Of a DNA stretch of 64,000 bases, positions 10,212-22,700 are shown in pieces; the stretch's first letter is position 1; each line of letters starts with the position of its first letter. The DNA is from Hyaloperonospora brassicae (taxonomy: Eukaryota; Oomycota; Peronosporomycetes; Peronosporales; Peronosporaceae), in NCBI GenBank assembly GCA_947650285.1, contig CANTFL010001256.1, positions 124,001 to 188,000 of the forward strand. Direction: 5' to 3'. The notes under the pieces were generated by a model. It saw only the letters and a list, made by a program, of their open reading frames with translations. It searched no databases and was not told the origin of the DNA. Position numbers and translations under genes: made by a program.

Positions 10212-12302
10212 ATGTCGGACCACGTCGACAAGAAGCCCCGCATTGGCGAAGAGCTCTGCATCAACACGATCCGCATGCTGTCCGCCGACCAGCCAAGCGC
10301 TGGCAAGTCTGGCCACCCCGGCGCGCCCATGGGATGCGCCCCCATGGCCCACGTGCTCTTTGGCAAGACGATGAAGTTCAACCCGAAGAACCCCACGTGG
10401 GTCAACCGCGACCGCTTCGTGCTGTCGAATGGCCACGCCTGTGCACTCCAGTACAGCATGTTGCACCTCACTGGGTATGACCTGTCGATCGACGACCTCA
10501 AGCAGTTCCGCCAGATGGGCTCCAAGGCGCCGGGCCACCCCGAGAACTTTTGTACGCCTGGCGTCGAGGTGTCCACGGGTCCACTGGGTCAAGGCATTTC
10601 CAATGCCGTGGGGCTCGCGATCGCCGAGAAGCACTTGGCTGCCGAGTTTAACAAGAACGGCCTCGACATTGTCGACCACTTTACGTACGTCATCTGTGGC
10701 GACGGCTGTCTGCAGGAAGGCGTGTCGTCCGAGACCTCGTCGCTCGCTGGCCACCTTGGACTCGGGAAGCTCATTGTGCTCTACGACGACAACAGGATTA
10801 CGATTGATGGCAGCACGAGTCTCTCGTTTACGGAGGACGTGCAGAAGCGCTACGAGGCGTACGGCTGGCATGTGCAGGCCGTAGAGGACGGCAATTTCGG
10901 CCACGCTGCCATTGAGAAGGCTGTGGAAGCGGCCAAAGCGGTGACGGACAAGCCGTCGCTGATCAAGATCCACACGACGATTGGGTTTGGCTCGAATCTC
11001 GAGAATACGCACTCGGTGCACGGCGCTCCATTGAAACCAGAGGATCTGTCGGCCACGAAAGAGAAGTTCGGCTTGAAAGGAACCGAGTCGTTCTTTGTGC
11101 CGGAGCAGGTCAAGAAGTTTTATGACAAGACCGAGTCAGGCGCCGACCACGAGAGCCAGTGGAACGAGCTATTTGCTAAGTATACCGAAGCTCACCCGAA
11201 GGAAGCTGCTGAGTTTACGCGCCGCATGAAAGGCAAGCTCCCGGCCGACTGGAAGAAGAACATGCCCAAGTACACGCCTGCTGACGCTGTCAAGGCCACT
11301 CGCCAGTATTCGGAGATTGCTCTCAACGCCGTTGCTACAGCTCTGCCCGAGCTTGTGGGTGGCTCGGCTGATCTAACCCCGTCCAATCTGACACTCCTGT
11401 CGATGTCTGGCGATTTCCAGAAGGATACTCCGATTGGCCGCTACATTCGCTATGGTGTGCGGGAGCACGGTATGGCCGCCATCTCGAATGGCATCTTTGC
11501 ACACGGCGGTTTACGTCCGTTTTGTGCGACCTTTTATAACTTCATCGGCTACGCGCTGGGTGCTGTGCGCTTGAGCGCTTTGTCGCGCTTCGGTGTGATC
11601 TACATTGCTACCCATGACTCGATCTTCTTGGGTGAAGACGGTCCGACTCACCAGCCGATCGAGATGAACGCGTCGCTGCGCGCTATGCCCAACATGTACG
11701 TCTACCGCCCTGCAGATGGTAACGAGACCGTGGGTGCCTACATTGCTGCCGTGGAGAACCAGCACAAGACGTCGGTACTCGCACTCACTCGACAAGGTCT
11801 GCCGAACCTGGCCAACTCGACTGCTGAGGCCGTCACCAAGGGTGCTTACATTGTGGCCAGCGTGGTCAACGGAGCCGAGGTGGAGTCACTGGAGGGTGAA
11901 CCAGACCTAGTACTGGTCGCTTCGGGATCGGAAGTGTCGCTCTCGATCGACGCTGCCAAGCTGGTGACCGGTTACAACGTGCGCGTCGTGTCGATGCCAT
12001 GCCGCGACTTGTTTGACGAGCAGCCGATCGAGTACAAGAAGGCGATCTTTGGCGAGGGCATTCCTTCGATGAGTGTGGAAGCTGCCGCCACCTTTGGCTG
12101 GTCCACCTACTCGCACTCGCAGTTTGGCCTCGACCGCTTTGGCGCGTCGGCTACGATCGCACAGCTAAAGAAGGAGTTCGGGTTCAACCCGGACGCCGTT
12201 GCCGACGAGGCCCGCAAGCTGTTGAAGTTCTACGACGGCCGCTCGGCTCCCGATCTTTTTGACCGCCCGGCTCCGCGTGTTCTCAAGGCGATGGAGCACT
12301 AG
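10212..12302 (+). CDS. TKT: Transketolase
   Basis: Thiamine-diphosphate enzyme of the pentose phosphate pathway; moves two-carbon units between ketose and aldose phosphates, probably in the cytosol. Single exon, 696 residues, slightly longer than the common 660-680. Start chosen at the ATG at 10212 ([15 protein letters not shown]); the frame is open upstream but only with non-ATG codons. Family signatures are complete: [13 protein letters not shown] (30s), the TPP motif GDGCLQEG (about 160), [12 protein letters not shown] (about 270), the pyrimidine-domain start GSADLTPSN (about 384), [11 protein letters not shown], and [11 protein letters not shown] (about 475). The end carries the usual third-domain strand order with FGASA. 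It stops with TAG, showing that TAG is a normal stop in this genome. No targeting peptide is visible. Confidence 0.98.
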   Translation: MSDHVDKKPRIGEELCINTIRMLSADQPSAGKSGHPGAPMGCAPMAHVLFGKTMKFNPKNPTWVNRDRFVLSNGHACALQYSMLHLTGYDLSIDDLKQFRQMGSKAPGHPENFCTPGVEVSTGPLGQGISNAVGLAIAEKHLAAEFNKNGLDIVDHFTYVICGDGCLQEGVSSETSSLAGHLGLGKLIVLYDDNRITIDGSTSLSFTEDVQKRYEAYGWHVQAVEDGNFGHAAIEKAVEAAKAVTDKPSLIKIHTTIGFGSNLENTHSVHGAPLKPEDLSATKEKFGLKGTESFFVPEQVKKFYDKTESGADHESQWNELFAKYTEAHPKEAAEFTRRMKGKLPADWKKNMPKYTPADAVKATRQYSEIALNAVATALPELVGGSADLTPSNLTLLSMSGDFQKDTPIGRYIRYGVREHGMAAISNGIFAHGGLRPFCATFYNFIGYALGAVRLSALSRFGVIYIATHDSIFLGEDGPTHQPIEMNASLRAMPNMYVYRPADGNETVGAYIAAVENQHKTSVLALTRQGLPNLANSTAEAVTKGAYIVASVVNGAEVESLEGEPDLVLVASGSEVSLSIDAAKLVTGYNVRVVSMPCRDLFDEQPIEYKKAIFGEGIPSMSVEAAATFGWSTYSHSQFGLDRFGASATIAQLKKEFGFNPDAVADEARKLLKFYDGRSAPDLFDRPAPRVLKAMEH

Positions 12303-12757
12303 AAGATGTAGCGAGACGCCCTTGCGACGCAAACTATGACGAAGGGCTGCTAGCACTGTTTCATCGAGCCAATTATTGGCTCAAAACTACTTTTGTCCAT
12401 CCCCCGCCTTCTTTCTGTCTGGTTGTTTAGGTCGACTTTGGCATGCTTGAGCAGCCTCATAAAGAAGACGCGATTCTTACAGGGTACATACAAACAAATG
12501 CGTCAAGTAAGCACGAGAATGGAAAAGGCGTTCCACCAGATGAGAAATAAAACATGCACCGACGATATATACCGCACGTTCGCATGTGCTGCATGGGCGC
12601 GCTTTGCACGACACTTCGAGTCGCGTCGGCGTAGCGGTACTGACGTTAAGGTCGTAAACACCCATCTAGAATCGTACCAAAATGCATTGCAAGGAGTAGC
12701 GTTGCCGTAGCTGTCATCCTGCTGTCTTCTTCATCCGGTCAATTGTTGCAAGATCGC
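12303..12757. other. Intergenic region downstream of transketolase
   Basis: Contains the transketolase 3' flank. The plus frame at 12393-12710 is open but has no recognisable protein features. I see no RNA gene or repeat here. Confidence 0.5.
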
Positions 12758-13329
12758 AGATGGTAGAGGAGGTCTAACGAAGCTGCCGAAGAAGCAGTTG
12801 GTGCGGCGAGAGGTGATACTTCACAACAAACTCGCGCGTCTCGATGGCGTCGCGCTTACGTCATTCCTGACACACGCCGTCGCCGATCCACCACTTGACA
12901 AGATACATACAGAGGGTTTCGGTATGTCACGTAGATGGGTTGGAAGTCGTATCATTTGTGCATGTGAACGATAGCTAGGGAGGCTACTTCGAGCAATGCA
13001 TGCAGAACTCTTTGACGTCAAGTGAGTGTTCTGTCTTCTTTGGGAGCTTCCCACACTGTCAGTGCAACACGTGAGCGTCATTTATCAAGCACGGGACGCT
13101 CACACTGTCATCAGTGCGCGGACCGTATTCGCTCGTTCACTGCCAACCGCAACAACTGCCTGACTACGTAAGAGTGGTGCTTGCGCACAGTCCCCGGTGT
13201 TGCCACACACGGACAAAGGACTCAGCGGAGACAGCCGCTTCCCCTCCGTGTATGTAGTACGTAGTGATACAAATTAAACGTGTGTTCACGCAGCTACCAC
13301 ATCAACTTCAACGATCCTCGTTCTGGTTT
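12758..13329 (+). pseudogene. 5' part of an unidentified Cys-rich host gene cut by a Gypsy element
   Basis: Not a family I can name. Coding-like exons read 12758..12921 (KLPKKQLVRREVILHNKL), 12979..13021 (RLLRAMHAELFDV), 13063..13167 (SHCHQCADRIRSF, with later Cys), possibly 13201..13252, then the exon beginning at 13293 (YHINFNDPRSGF). Splice phases agree along this path. At 13329 the last exon is interrupted by the LTR element; the same frame resumes at 23150 after the element and ends at 23327. The 41-nt intron before the CHQC exon is very short, so the middle exons are tentative. The CxxC pairs suggest a zinc-binding domain. Transcription would start near or before 12740; no confident start codon was found. 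The insertion makes this copy non-functional unless another allele exists. Confidence 0.45.
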
Positions 13330-13774
13330 TGTAACGGGGTAGCCCGTCACGTGAAATAGCCAATAAGGAGAAAATGGCAATAAACAATATTACGCTGAAT
13401 ATTCTTTTTATAATATCACTAAATAGAGTGATTTTGTTGAGATGACCGAAGGGTCTACTCGTTAGTTGATATTGTGATGATATCAACCAACCAATCGCTG
13501 CTAGACGCGCGCAATGGGTGGTGACTAGACGTAGTCGTACGTTTAGTGATACTAAATATGATGAAGTCAGGATAAACAGAGACAACAACAGTGGTAAGAC
13601 TTAATTGTATCAAATAACAGTTTCACTTTTACCACGACTAGAGACTTTACTTTAGTTGTTCATCCTTCCTCTGAGAAGCGTTTACACTTAGCAGAGCACT
13701 GACTTTCACTGTTGTCAGGGAAAGGTTAACTCCGTACTGATAAACCAGTACGTAGCTGTCGGTGTCCCGTTACA
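13330..13774 (+). repeat. 5' LTR of the Gypsy chromovirus
   Basis: 445 bp, begins TGTAACGGGG and ends CCCGTTACA, an almost perfect terminal inverted repeat. Near-copy of 22701..23144. It shares the block around 13498 (CGCTGCTAGACGCGCGCA) with the other LTR and with the solo LTRs at 49.0 and 57.1 kb. Confidence 0.95.
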
Positions 13775-13776
13775 CC

Positions 13777-13793
13777 TGGTAGCACTTTGTAGT
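13777..13793 (+). other. Candidate primer-binding site
   Basis: TGGTAGCACTTTGTAG starts 2 bases after the LTR. The TGG fits a tRNA CCA end; I did not match it to a particular tRNA. Confidence 0.35.
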
Positions 13794-14269
13794 CCGTCCA
13801 AGGACCACAATCGCATCACCCGACATCACATGTTGGACGATGAAGAAGGCGACATTTTTCACGGGTTCCGTGATAGCTACTCCTATATGAGCTATATTGA
13901 ATGGAGTGCGATCGAACGAATGAGTTCGACCGTTGGCGAAGAGGCTATCTGGGGTATGCTACCCTCAAGCGATAGAGAACAGCAGCATTCCGTCATTAAC
14001 AAGTTTTTGCAACGAGAACTTGATGAGTCGCGAGCGCAGGTGACCTTATTGCAACAACACGCTTACCAGCGGACTAAAATTTTAAATTGCAACAGTCTCA
14101 GTCCGCAGATTCGACGCGTAAGCGTCGACGGGAATCTCTCAATCTAGAGATCTCCATTTATCACGGAGTCGAGGAAGACTCCCTGTTAAGAAGGTTCGTC
14201 GAGGGCGACGGTGCCATCAAGGCTCGACGCATCGACGATGAGCTAATGCATGTCGCATTTTCTCGGTCA

Positions 14270-15232
14270 TGTGTGGTGTAGAAAATTTCAGCCCCGGGAT
14301 ATTAGCTCGGCGACTTAAGGGTCGACGACTCGAGTGTTGGAGAATCGAGCGACAGAGGTAAAGATCGGCAACTCGAGTATCGGCGACTCAAGTGTAGACG
14401 ACATAAGTGTCGGCGACTCGGGTGTCGGCGACTCAAGCCTCGGCGACTCGGGTGTTGGCGACTCGGGTGTCGCCGACTCAAGGGTAGAGCAGAATGCGAG
14501 AAGATCGAACGACGTATTCATCGCTTTATTTGTATAGGAACTAGGAAAGGACAGAGAGCCATTCAAACTGGCTCTGCGAGAAAGAAAAAGAGATAAACCA
14601 ATACAGTACAGAATTTTCTAAGTCTAAGACACGCGTACACTTAAGGTAAGTCCCTGCGTGGGCTAGATTATGCCTGCCGTCAAACCTCGAGAGGCATAGC
14701 TTGTAGATGTATCGACTGGTAGCGCCAAGAATTAAGGAAGGCCCGGGTTGGGCAGCGCTTGCTACTAGCGAAAGAAGGAGTCTCGTCGTCGACGAGCCGG
14801 TAAACCTCATTAGCAGGGACCGTTGTGAGTCTCGTCAACGACGAGCCGGAGAGCCTTAAGAGAAGACACCGTTTTCTAAAGACTTTTCTGAGTGACAAGC
14901 CGGTGGGCCTCAGCCGAGGGCACCGTAATCATTCTAGTCGGGCGTACACTGCGCCCGGTGACCTGTAAAAGCGCGTGAGGGTCGGCTTCCATCCTTTGGT
15001 GCGAAGTCACAGGGAGTGAAAGGGTTAGAAGCTGCTGAGCTCAGGCAGACTTCCGGAGGAATTGGTTGTGAGGAATCAGTTAGGCGAGAGCCCCAACTGA
15101 ACCCCGAAGGGGCGAACTGCGCGGGGGACTTACCCTCACGTACCATCCCGTGCGCCGACTAAGCTCGGCGACTGTTGTATTTGTGCGTTAAGGCTGTTGT
15201 ATGACAGATTTGACGAACTACTATACCTCACA
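14270..15232. mobile_element. Nested LTR-like insertion (963 bp) in Gypsy gag
   Basis: The gag frame breaks at 14269 and resumes at 15233. The inserted block begins TGTGTGGTGTAG and ends CTATACCTCACA; these ends are inverted repeats matching at 10 of 12 positions, as for an LTR. I found no clean target duplication, so solo LTR is the likely but unproven reading. It contains a 15-bp tandem repeat. Confidence 0.6.
14305..14485 (+). repeat. 15-bp degenerate tandem repeat
   Basis: About eleven copies of a unit near TCGGCGACTCGGGTG. Lies in the nested LTR-like block, near its left end. One frame reads a GDS-containing pentapeptide repeat, but there is no sign that it is coding. Confidence 0.8.
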
Positions 15233-16106
15233 TAATTGGCAAAGGACGCCAGGAATTGGACCCTGAATCTCAAGTTGCACAACATATATGTGTTTGGGTC
15301 GTTAGAGATATTAAATTTCTGCTCAGCGATATGTATGAGTCGCCCAGGGCAGAGTTCAAAACTTTATCAGAATCCTGCAACTCAAATAGGTATGAGTAAG
15401 GTCACGCCTACGCCCAACATGTGCGTTACCTTGCAAATTTCATGGTTGTGAACCCTGTGAGTGAATTCGTGTTGATCACAATATTCAATCAAGAGATTAT
15501 AGATGGTCATGTCATGGACTACCTGTTCTGCTTAGAGCTTAAGTCGCTCTTGGAAGCAATCTGCTCTGCGGATCAGGTAGACTTATGTGTGAGACAGTCT
15601 CACACTAGGATGACCCCGCATAGTCTACAGAGACAATCAGCAGTCGGAGGTCCAGAGCCAATGGACCTCTGTAATGTCGAGGGCAAGAAACCTCGCCCTG
15701 CAAACGACAAGCGATTGTCGAGTGTCATCGCTGTCACAAGCTGGGACGATAACATATGAATGCAGTATCCCTCGCTCAGGACCTCGCGGTGCTGAGTGCA
15801 GAAACCGTCCACAAGCCAGGAAAAATGAAGGACGAGGGTCCGACGCTGTTGCAAAGCCGCAATAGCTAGACGGAAGACCAAAAACTGAATGGAATTAGTA
15901 GGAGAGGAGCGCTCGACTGATCCAGCAACATCAAGAGAATTTGCAAATCTCTTAACGAATGTTGCTCCCAACACGCAGTCTCTGCGTGTACCTCATCACC
16001 TTGATGCTGGAAGTGTCAAAAGATTTTCACTTCGCTCCCTAGTTGACTGTGAGGCGTCAAACAACTTAGTTCTTCGCCAGTCACAAGATGCTGGAAGTTT
16101 CAAATC

Positions 16107-18530
16107 GTGGAGCGCGACATCCCCCTAAAGAAGATGAAGGTACGCCTTTGCACGGGCACATCGATCACCGTTAAAAAAACGTGTAGTCGGGACCACTGCC
16201 CGCTAGAGGGTAAACAGTGTGATGACGATTTCATCGCAGTGGATCCGGATGACAAGTTCAATGTCATCCTAGGACTTTGCTATCGCATGAGATACGAGCC
16301 AAGGGTGAGCTGGAAGCATCGTTCAGTAACGATGCCTGCCACTTGTTCATCCGAAGACCATCAGACGAACGTCTTGGAACGCTCACAATCTTGTGGGTGT
16401 ACCGCGTGTGAGTACGATGGCTTCACTTGTGGTACGGTCGTTAGCGCGACTGTACAAGACCGCAGTATAGATGATCACTACACTGTGGAGGAGGCCTTTG
16501 GCGGCACCTGTGTAATGGCACAGGTGCCGCTGAAGGTCAACCATTCGAATGAGTGGACCGGGACAGGGATGCATTCCGGGAAGGCAGCATCCAAGAAAGA
16601 AAAAACCGTCTGCCGATGATCGGCAGCACGGAGGTCAGAAATCGACTAGGAAGTCGACCTCATAAGATCATCACCGGACAGGGGTTAAGCATCCACTGTC
16701 AGAAGACGTGGATGAAAAGAACCCCACGTTCTTGAAGAATACGTACCTCAAGTGTCTTATGCTGAGAAAGAGACTCCCCAAATTTTGTGAAGTGACTTCC
16801 CAGGAATTCACCGAGATACAAGATGTATTGGTCAATGACAAATAAAGCGTAGGCACTTTTACGCTTGATCTGATTGCGCCTCCGAAGTAAACTTCGGAGA
16901 TATTTTGATTGCCAACGTTAGAACCATAACGATTCTTGCGTGATCTGCGTGGTGGCAAGGTCAATCAGATCTGCATACTCCTCACGAATGATGAGTACGT
17001 CACCGATATTCGGTCGGCAACGGTATTTGCCGAGAACGATTGGGTTTTTAGCAGCTCATCGATGGGCGAAATTGTCCTCGACGAGAAGACTCGGATTGAA
17101 CGATACACATATCTATCCTTCGATTCACTTCAAGCACATCCTTTGTACAAAAATTTATTAGAATTCAGGGATGTATTCTCTGAATCAGTACCATGCAAAT
17201 TGGTTAAAGTAAAGGCAATCGATATGAGATCGATCTCAAACCGGGATCGAAGTACTGTGTCATGAAGCAGTGGTCACTGTCTCGTGAACAAGTACTAGCT
17301 ATCGAAATTATCTTTGCAGATCGCTTTGCAGCGTGCCATGAGAGAGAATTAACTTCCCCTCACAGCTCTCCGACTTTCTGTGTGCAAAAGGCCAGAGAAG
17401 GGTGGCAGATAGTGCATGCATTTAACAAACTGAATTCTGCAACGGTTTCAGCTCATACGACCACACCGAGAAAGGACTTTATCGTAGATGGTATGTCTAA
17501 GAGTGCCATCTTCTCGTCCATGGATATGATGGATGACTTCTGTCAGATCCTCATGCGTGAACGTGACATCCTTTACACAGCAGTGAGCAATCCCAGCGGT
17601 ATGTTGTGGGAGTGGCTCGTGATGCAACAGGGAATGAGTAACGCTCCTGCAATGAATATCAGATTTGTAACAAATCTGTTGAGACCGGTGCGAGATTTTG
17701 CACTAAGTTACTTCGACGATGTGTTCGTCCAAAGCCGCGCTATGGACGTAAAGACGGACGTGAAAGTCCACAGAACTCAAGTTCGTCAGGTTCTTCAACT
17801 ATTGCGCAAGCATAAGTTGTACGCCAACTTCAAGAAGTGTATATTCGCGGCTAGCGAAATACCACTTCTTGGGTGCATCGTGGGTCACCCCGGCGTGCGC
17901 CCCGACCCCGCGAAGAACAAGGCGATCACCGACTGGCCAGTGCCAGTCGATGTCAAGGGACTGAGGAAGTTCCTTCGGCTCGTGGCGTATTTAAACAAGT
18001 ACTCGCGCAACTACGCCAAGATGACTGTACATTTTTCTTGTTTACACAAGAAAAATGTTAAGTGGTCATGGAACGCTGACTGTCAGCGTTCCTTTAAAAG
18101 TATGAAGCAAAGCTTGATGCAATCGCCAATCTTGGCGATTGCTAATCAGTACAGATCATTTTATGTGTTATGTGACGCCAAAGAATACGCAATTGGATGT
18201 TCGTTGATGCAGTACGACACAGAAGGCGCATAGCGCGTCGTCTGCTATCACTCACGTCAGCTGCAAGCTGCTGAGCACAAATACCCAGTGCATAATAAGG
18301 GACGCCTTGCTATGAAATATACAATGGCTAATTTTCGCGTCTATCTCTTAAGAGATTGACAGTTCATCGTCGATACCGACCATGCGTCACTAAAATCGAC
18401 CGTCCTAGTCCACACCCCTCGCAAAAAATGGCGAGGAGGCTATCTTTTAAGCGGAGTACAACTTCTTCGAAGAGTATAAACCAGGACAACTGAACGTATT
18501 CGCTGATGCGCTTTCGCGTTGTCCCGATTT
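16107..18530 (+). pseudogene. Protease, reverse transcriptase and RNase H of the Gypsy chromovirus
   Basis: Protease tail with FNVILGLCYRMRYEPRVSW near 16255-16310. Reverse transcriptase from about 17200: LTSPHSSPTFCVQKA, WQIVHAFNKLN, the catalytic YFDDVF at about 17709, then LLGCIVGHPGVRPDPAKNK and the RT-RNase H connection. The RT block 17262..18233 is one open frame of 323 residues with its YxDD motif intact. RNase H continues after a TAG at 18231 with the second motif in VDTDHASLKS. Frameshifts separate protease, RT and RNase H. Confidence 0.88.
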
Positions 18531-18779
18531 CTAGTCGACTAAACGCGCGAACAGTGAGGCCTTGCCCACTGTTGAGTCACTTCCAGTCAGTGTGACACCG
18601 TCGCCGTTACTCGACGACGTGCGGAAGGCATACGCAAGATATAATAATCTCTTCCGTGTGATGGATAACCTTGCGAATCCAATTCTAAAATCCTTGCCAG
18701 ATTTGACGGATCTATACCGTCCCAATTTGGATCGATATACGACTCTCATCGGGCTGCTGTAATGCACAGCAGTTGCAGA

Positions 18780-21605
18780 CGACACGCCTCGTGTCGTCGT
18801 ACCCGATCACGATGATTTGCGCTAGCGCATCATGTTCGAATGTCACGATGATCCACCAGGCGGGCATCGGGGTAGGGAAAAGACTTAGCTCACGGGAGGC
18901 GTAACTTTTACTGGCCCCGCCAGTTTCAGTTCGTGCGCAAGTACATTCGTGTATGCGATGTCTTTCAACGGGTAAAGCCTAGCCCTTATGGTGGAGTGGT
19001 GATCGCTCTTTTGAGGAATCGATCCCAACTCTTCGCTGGATCCCGGACGACTGAATAACGGAGGGGGTACTCTGATCCCGTGCTGTATGCTTCTCTCACC
19101 TTGTGTACATGTCGGTGGGGCGGGTTGCACTCTTCCAGGTGAACTCGATTCGATGCCAAGATTTACCGTGGTTAGGAATGAGGCTGTCGCGGGGAAACCT
19201 TCGCATGATAGCGGGTGTACTTGTAAGGTGCTCAAGATGAGTCACCTTGATCTCTACGAAATTTACTTTTCCAATGTAGATACTTGATTTGCGAGCCTTC
19301 CGACCACTTGAGCCGTCTCGCGATCTTGCACCCTTTTCCTTTACTAGTTTGCTGCGTCCGATAGCAGTTGGTGTTTCTGTTGATAGTCTTCAATTCCTGG
19401 CCAATCAATCGAGGTACATAATTTGCTTAAGGTATTGAAACTTTCTTGACATCGGGTGGCCAATTATTTAACTCGAAATTGTAAGCGACACGTGTACTTC
19501 AAAGTAAATTCGATCCTGCCAAATGTTAACCAATCAAACCCAAAACAACTAGAACATCGCTGGACCTATCTCTATCCCAAATGCCGAAGCCACGTGCTTC
19601 CCTCCCCCAAAGATCGATCCTATGTACCTATGCGGCTTTCACCAAGTGCGCTCTCTATGGAACTTTGGCGGGACCCACTCCCGACTTGTATACAACAGAT
19701 AGAGATCGAGAGATCAGATCGAGAGGAGATCGAGATCGAGAGATCGTATCAGGATCGTGAGATCGGATAAGGATTGTGCGTCACCCATTCGATCCAGTAT
19801 TCTCCCAATCAGAATATTTCTCGGACTTAACTGACGGATACGATCAGTGGACTCCCGCTTCCCAATGCAACGGTAAAAACTCGTAATTACTTTACCACAC
19901 CTTCATCCCGCGCGGAATCGCAACCTCTGCCGGTCCCAGAAGAGGGTTGGGAGTCCGTTTTTATGGACTTAGTCGTCGGATTTTCCCGAAGATAACCACA
20001 AGAACAGTGTTACTCTGAAGTTAGTGGATCTATCCAGCAAGATGTTGCACCTTGCTGAGGATTTAAAGTTGATCTCTGCACACAATTTTGCGCGTGTCTT
20101 CATCGACACAAAGTTTCGACTACACGGATTACCCCGTAAACTCGTCTCCGACCGTGAACCTCGGTTCACGGTGGAGTTTTGGCAATCCGTGTTCCGCGCT
20201 TTAGAAACGCGATTGGCGGTGTCTAGCTATGATCATTCAGAAACGGATGACCACAGAGAACGTGAAAATCGCGTCCTCACAAGAATAATGCGAGGGTACG
20301 TCCACTCAGTTTCGAATTACAGTGAAATCTTGCCGACGGTCGAATTTGCCATCAACAACTCCGTGCATGCGTCCACGACTCATACACCTTTCTGCGTGAA
20401 TGGCTCACGCCACCCACGTACTCTCGCCCTTATACAGAGAAACTGTGAGTTAAAGGAAGAGGGACTTGATACAGCAAAAATCGATTCGTCTCTCGCTCAT
20501 CACGTAAAACCGCACACGTCGATGCGTTTGGTGCCGATGTCGACAATGTCGAATCCGACGAGGTGGATCTTAGCAGTAGCGATGACGCTGCTGATTTACC
20601 AGACTGTGCTAACGATATTGACAAGTTCGGCATCGTCAAATGACCACATCAGAGAGGGAGTTGACACCCACGCTGACGAAGAGAAGGACTTACGAGCAGT
20701 GCACACGAAGCGCACTAAAATAAACAACAACGAGTTAGCAGAGGAGTTTCTGTTGACTCGAGAGGCGGTAGTACGTTTCGTTCAGGACTTTATCTTAAAC
20801 GCGGTAGACCGCCAGAAACGGAACGCAGACAGGAATGGAAGAGCAAACGTTCTTTCATTTCAGGTTAACGACCTAGTACTACTGTCCACGGTAAATTTAC
20901 CTATACATGCATTAACTAATGTCGGCAGTAAACTACTGCCGAGATACATTGGTCCTTTTCGTGTATTTCACCGACAAGGCAGCGCATACACTATTGAGTT
21001 GCCTCGTAGGATGCGCACGCATCCTAAGTTTAATGTTGGTCGCCTCCGCCTGTATTATCCGTTCGAGGTCTCTTCCGATAACAAAGATGACAAGCACGAT
21101 CAAGAATACCCAGCATATTATTGTTATCAAAGACCAAATTCTCATGTTGATCCTTCAGTAGCGCAATATCGCGACGACCCGTCTATAGCTCGTCGCGCAA
21201 GTGATGAATCTTGCGCTCGTTCTCAATCGGTACGGAGCCGTCGCACAGTCGTCAGCCAGTCCTGCCGACGACTGTACTCGTGCTCCACGTCCTCCCTCAA
21301 CTCAGTCAGGACGCGGTCATAGCGGGCGCGAATCTCCTGCAGACCTGTCATCTAAGCCGGACCTTGTATATCCACCTCCACAAGAACCGCTGGTAGATTA
21401 TCACGGTGGTCGACGCTTTCAAGTGGGGCGTCTCGTGAGTGACCGCGTGAAGAACGTGTACCGGATAAGTTGCCTAGTCCTCCGGCGGGGGTATCCACGT
21501 TCGTATGACAGCTGTGAACCTCGGTTCCAGCTGATGGCTGGTGTTGAGGATCTCGTCCGCCAGTATGAAAAGAATCATCCTATTGTTCCGAAGTGCCATC
21601 AGTAA
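18780..21605 (+). pseudogene. Integrase and C-terminal chromodomain of the Gypsy chromovirus
   Basis: The zinc-binding H2C2 region starts near 18790 (VVVPDHDDLR, ECHDDPPGGHRGREKT) and continues with FYWPRQFQFVRKYIRVCDVF. It is then split by a 911-bp insertion (18989-19899). Integrase resumes at 19905 with PLPVPEEGW and FMDLVVGF; the core shows LVSDREPRFTVEFW and a REREN segment. The C-terminal part reads LLPRYIGPFRVF and HPKFNVGRLRLYYPF. A chromodomain ends the polyprotein: GGRRFQVGRLVSDR, RGYPRSYDSCEPRFQL, VRQYEKNHP at 21400-21590. Stops and frame changes are present. Confidence 0.85.
18989..19899. mobile_element. Nested LTR-like insertion (911 bp) in Gypsy integrase
   Basis: Integrase sequence stops at 18988 and picks up at 19900. 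The block runs from TGGTGGAGTGG to TTTACCACA (TG...CA ends) and is flanked by CCTTA and CCTTC, a 5-bp target duplication with one change. It holds an AGATCGAG-rich repeat at about 19700-19765. Best read as a solo LTR of another family; orientation unknown. Confidence 0.6.
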
Positions 21606-22700
21606 ACACGCGCATTTGGCGCTTGTAGAAGGATTGAGAGTTTGCAATAGCGTACCGTATCTCAGCCAAGATGTGTGCCCTTCCACAGAGCGTACTAAGG
21701 AAAAGAATTCCCTATTAGCGTGCTGCGAGTTGTCTGCACAATTCGCACAAGGGTCACCCCATGTGAGGCAAAGAATGCCTGACTCACGCGACAAACAATG
21801 CAACCGGTAAATTCCACCGGTTGGAGTTCGCTTTACGAACTTGATGTGTACTGCCTCAAGCTTCTGTAGCGACGCTTCTCGTCCAAAACATTTGGCGCTT
21901 TGGACGAACGCCTTCCAAGCCGTTCAAAGCGAGGCCTTGTCACGCTAAAGGTACCTTTGTACCATCCAAGCTAAATGATAGCATCGAGATAGAAATCTAC
22001 TTAGCGCGAAAATTCTTTGCGCTAGAAATAATGCCATGAAGCTCGCTTGCATCAGAAAAATACATTTGATAATACTGGCTTGTCTCGTGAGACAAGCTAT
22101 TGATGAGCTGCTGGTCAGGCGCCACGGCTTTAGCTCATCACGCTTCGACGTGGTATCTTCCACGGTACCACAACTTACATAGTGACGATATATCGCGCCA
22201 TCGTCAACACGCTCGTGCGAAAAAGCACCTGTTGACCGTGGTGATGAGTGATTAAAATTACCACCGTACTCATCATTGCTGCCAAACAGACTGCGACGCA
22301 TTTGCAAGTCCGTTCATTCGACAGATAATCTGGTGGAAGAGGGACCGCGAGAGATCGCGATGCCTCTGAAGTCTATCCCGAGTCAGACATATCTGACTCA
22401 TCAGAGTAGCTGATCCCTAACTTGGGGTCATCGTGTGCACGAGGTGCGATACCGCGTGCGCCTGCGGCAACCGTTTCTGCAGGCAGAGAACGATCAGCAG
22501 ACGACGAGTCGTCTACCGCAGAGGCTGACGCAGTGAGAGGCTGTGTCTTCTTCGAGTTACCCCGCATAGACATGTTAACTAGGCGAGACAAGGTCAGGAA
22601 TGAACGGATCGGACCATACAAGTGTTCCACGTCCCGATGGTGTCCAACGGGTGGCCAACAAGTTCTGTTAGCCGTGTGACTATCAGTTAAGATTAGGTTA

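Larger units (their letters stand above)
13830..15759 (+). pseudogene. gag of the Gypsy chromovirus, interrupted
   Basis: Capsid-like gag pieces on both sides of a nested insertion. The left piece ends in ISIYHGVEEDSLLRRF and ...DDELMHVAFSRS (to about 14269). The right piece resumes at 15233 with LAKDARNWTLNLKLHN, then HAYAQHVRYLANF, CLELKSLLEAI and EPMDLCNVEGKK, ending at a stop at 15759. Together these follow the usual order of an oomycete chromovirus gag, with frameshifts near 13990-14090 and between 15240 and 15430. Confidence 0.75.

Noticed and set aside
13286..13588. Hydrophobic minus-strand ORF repeated at 22698-22958
   Set aside because: Both copies are LTR sequence; similarity reflects the LTR pair, not a gene family.
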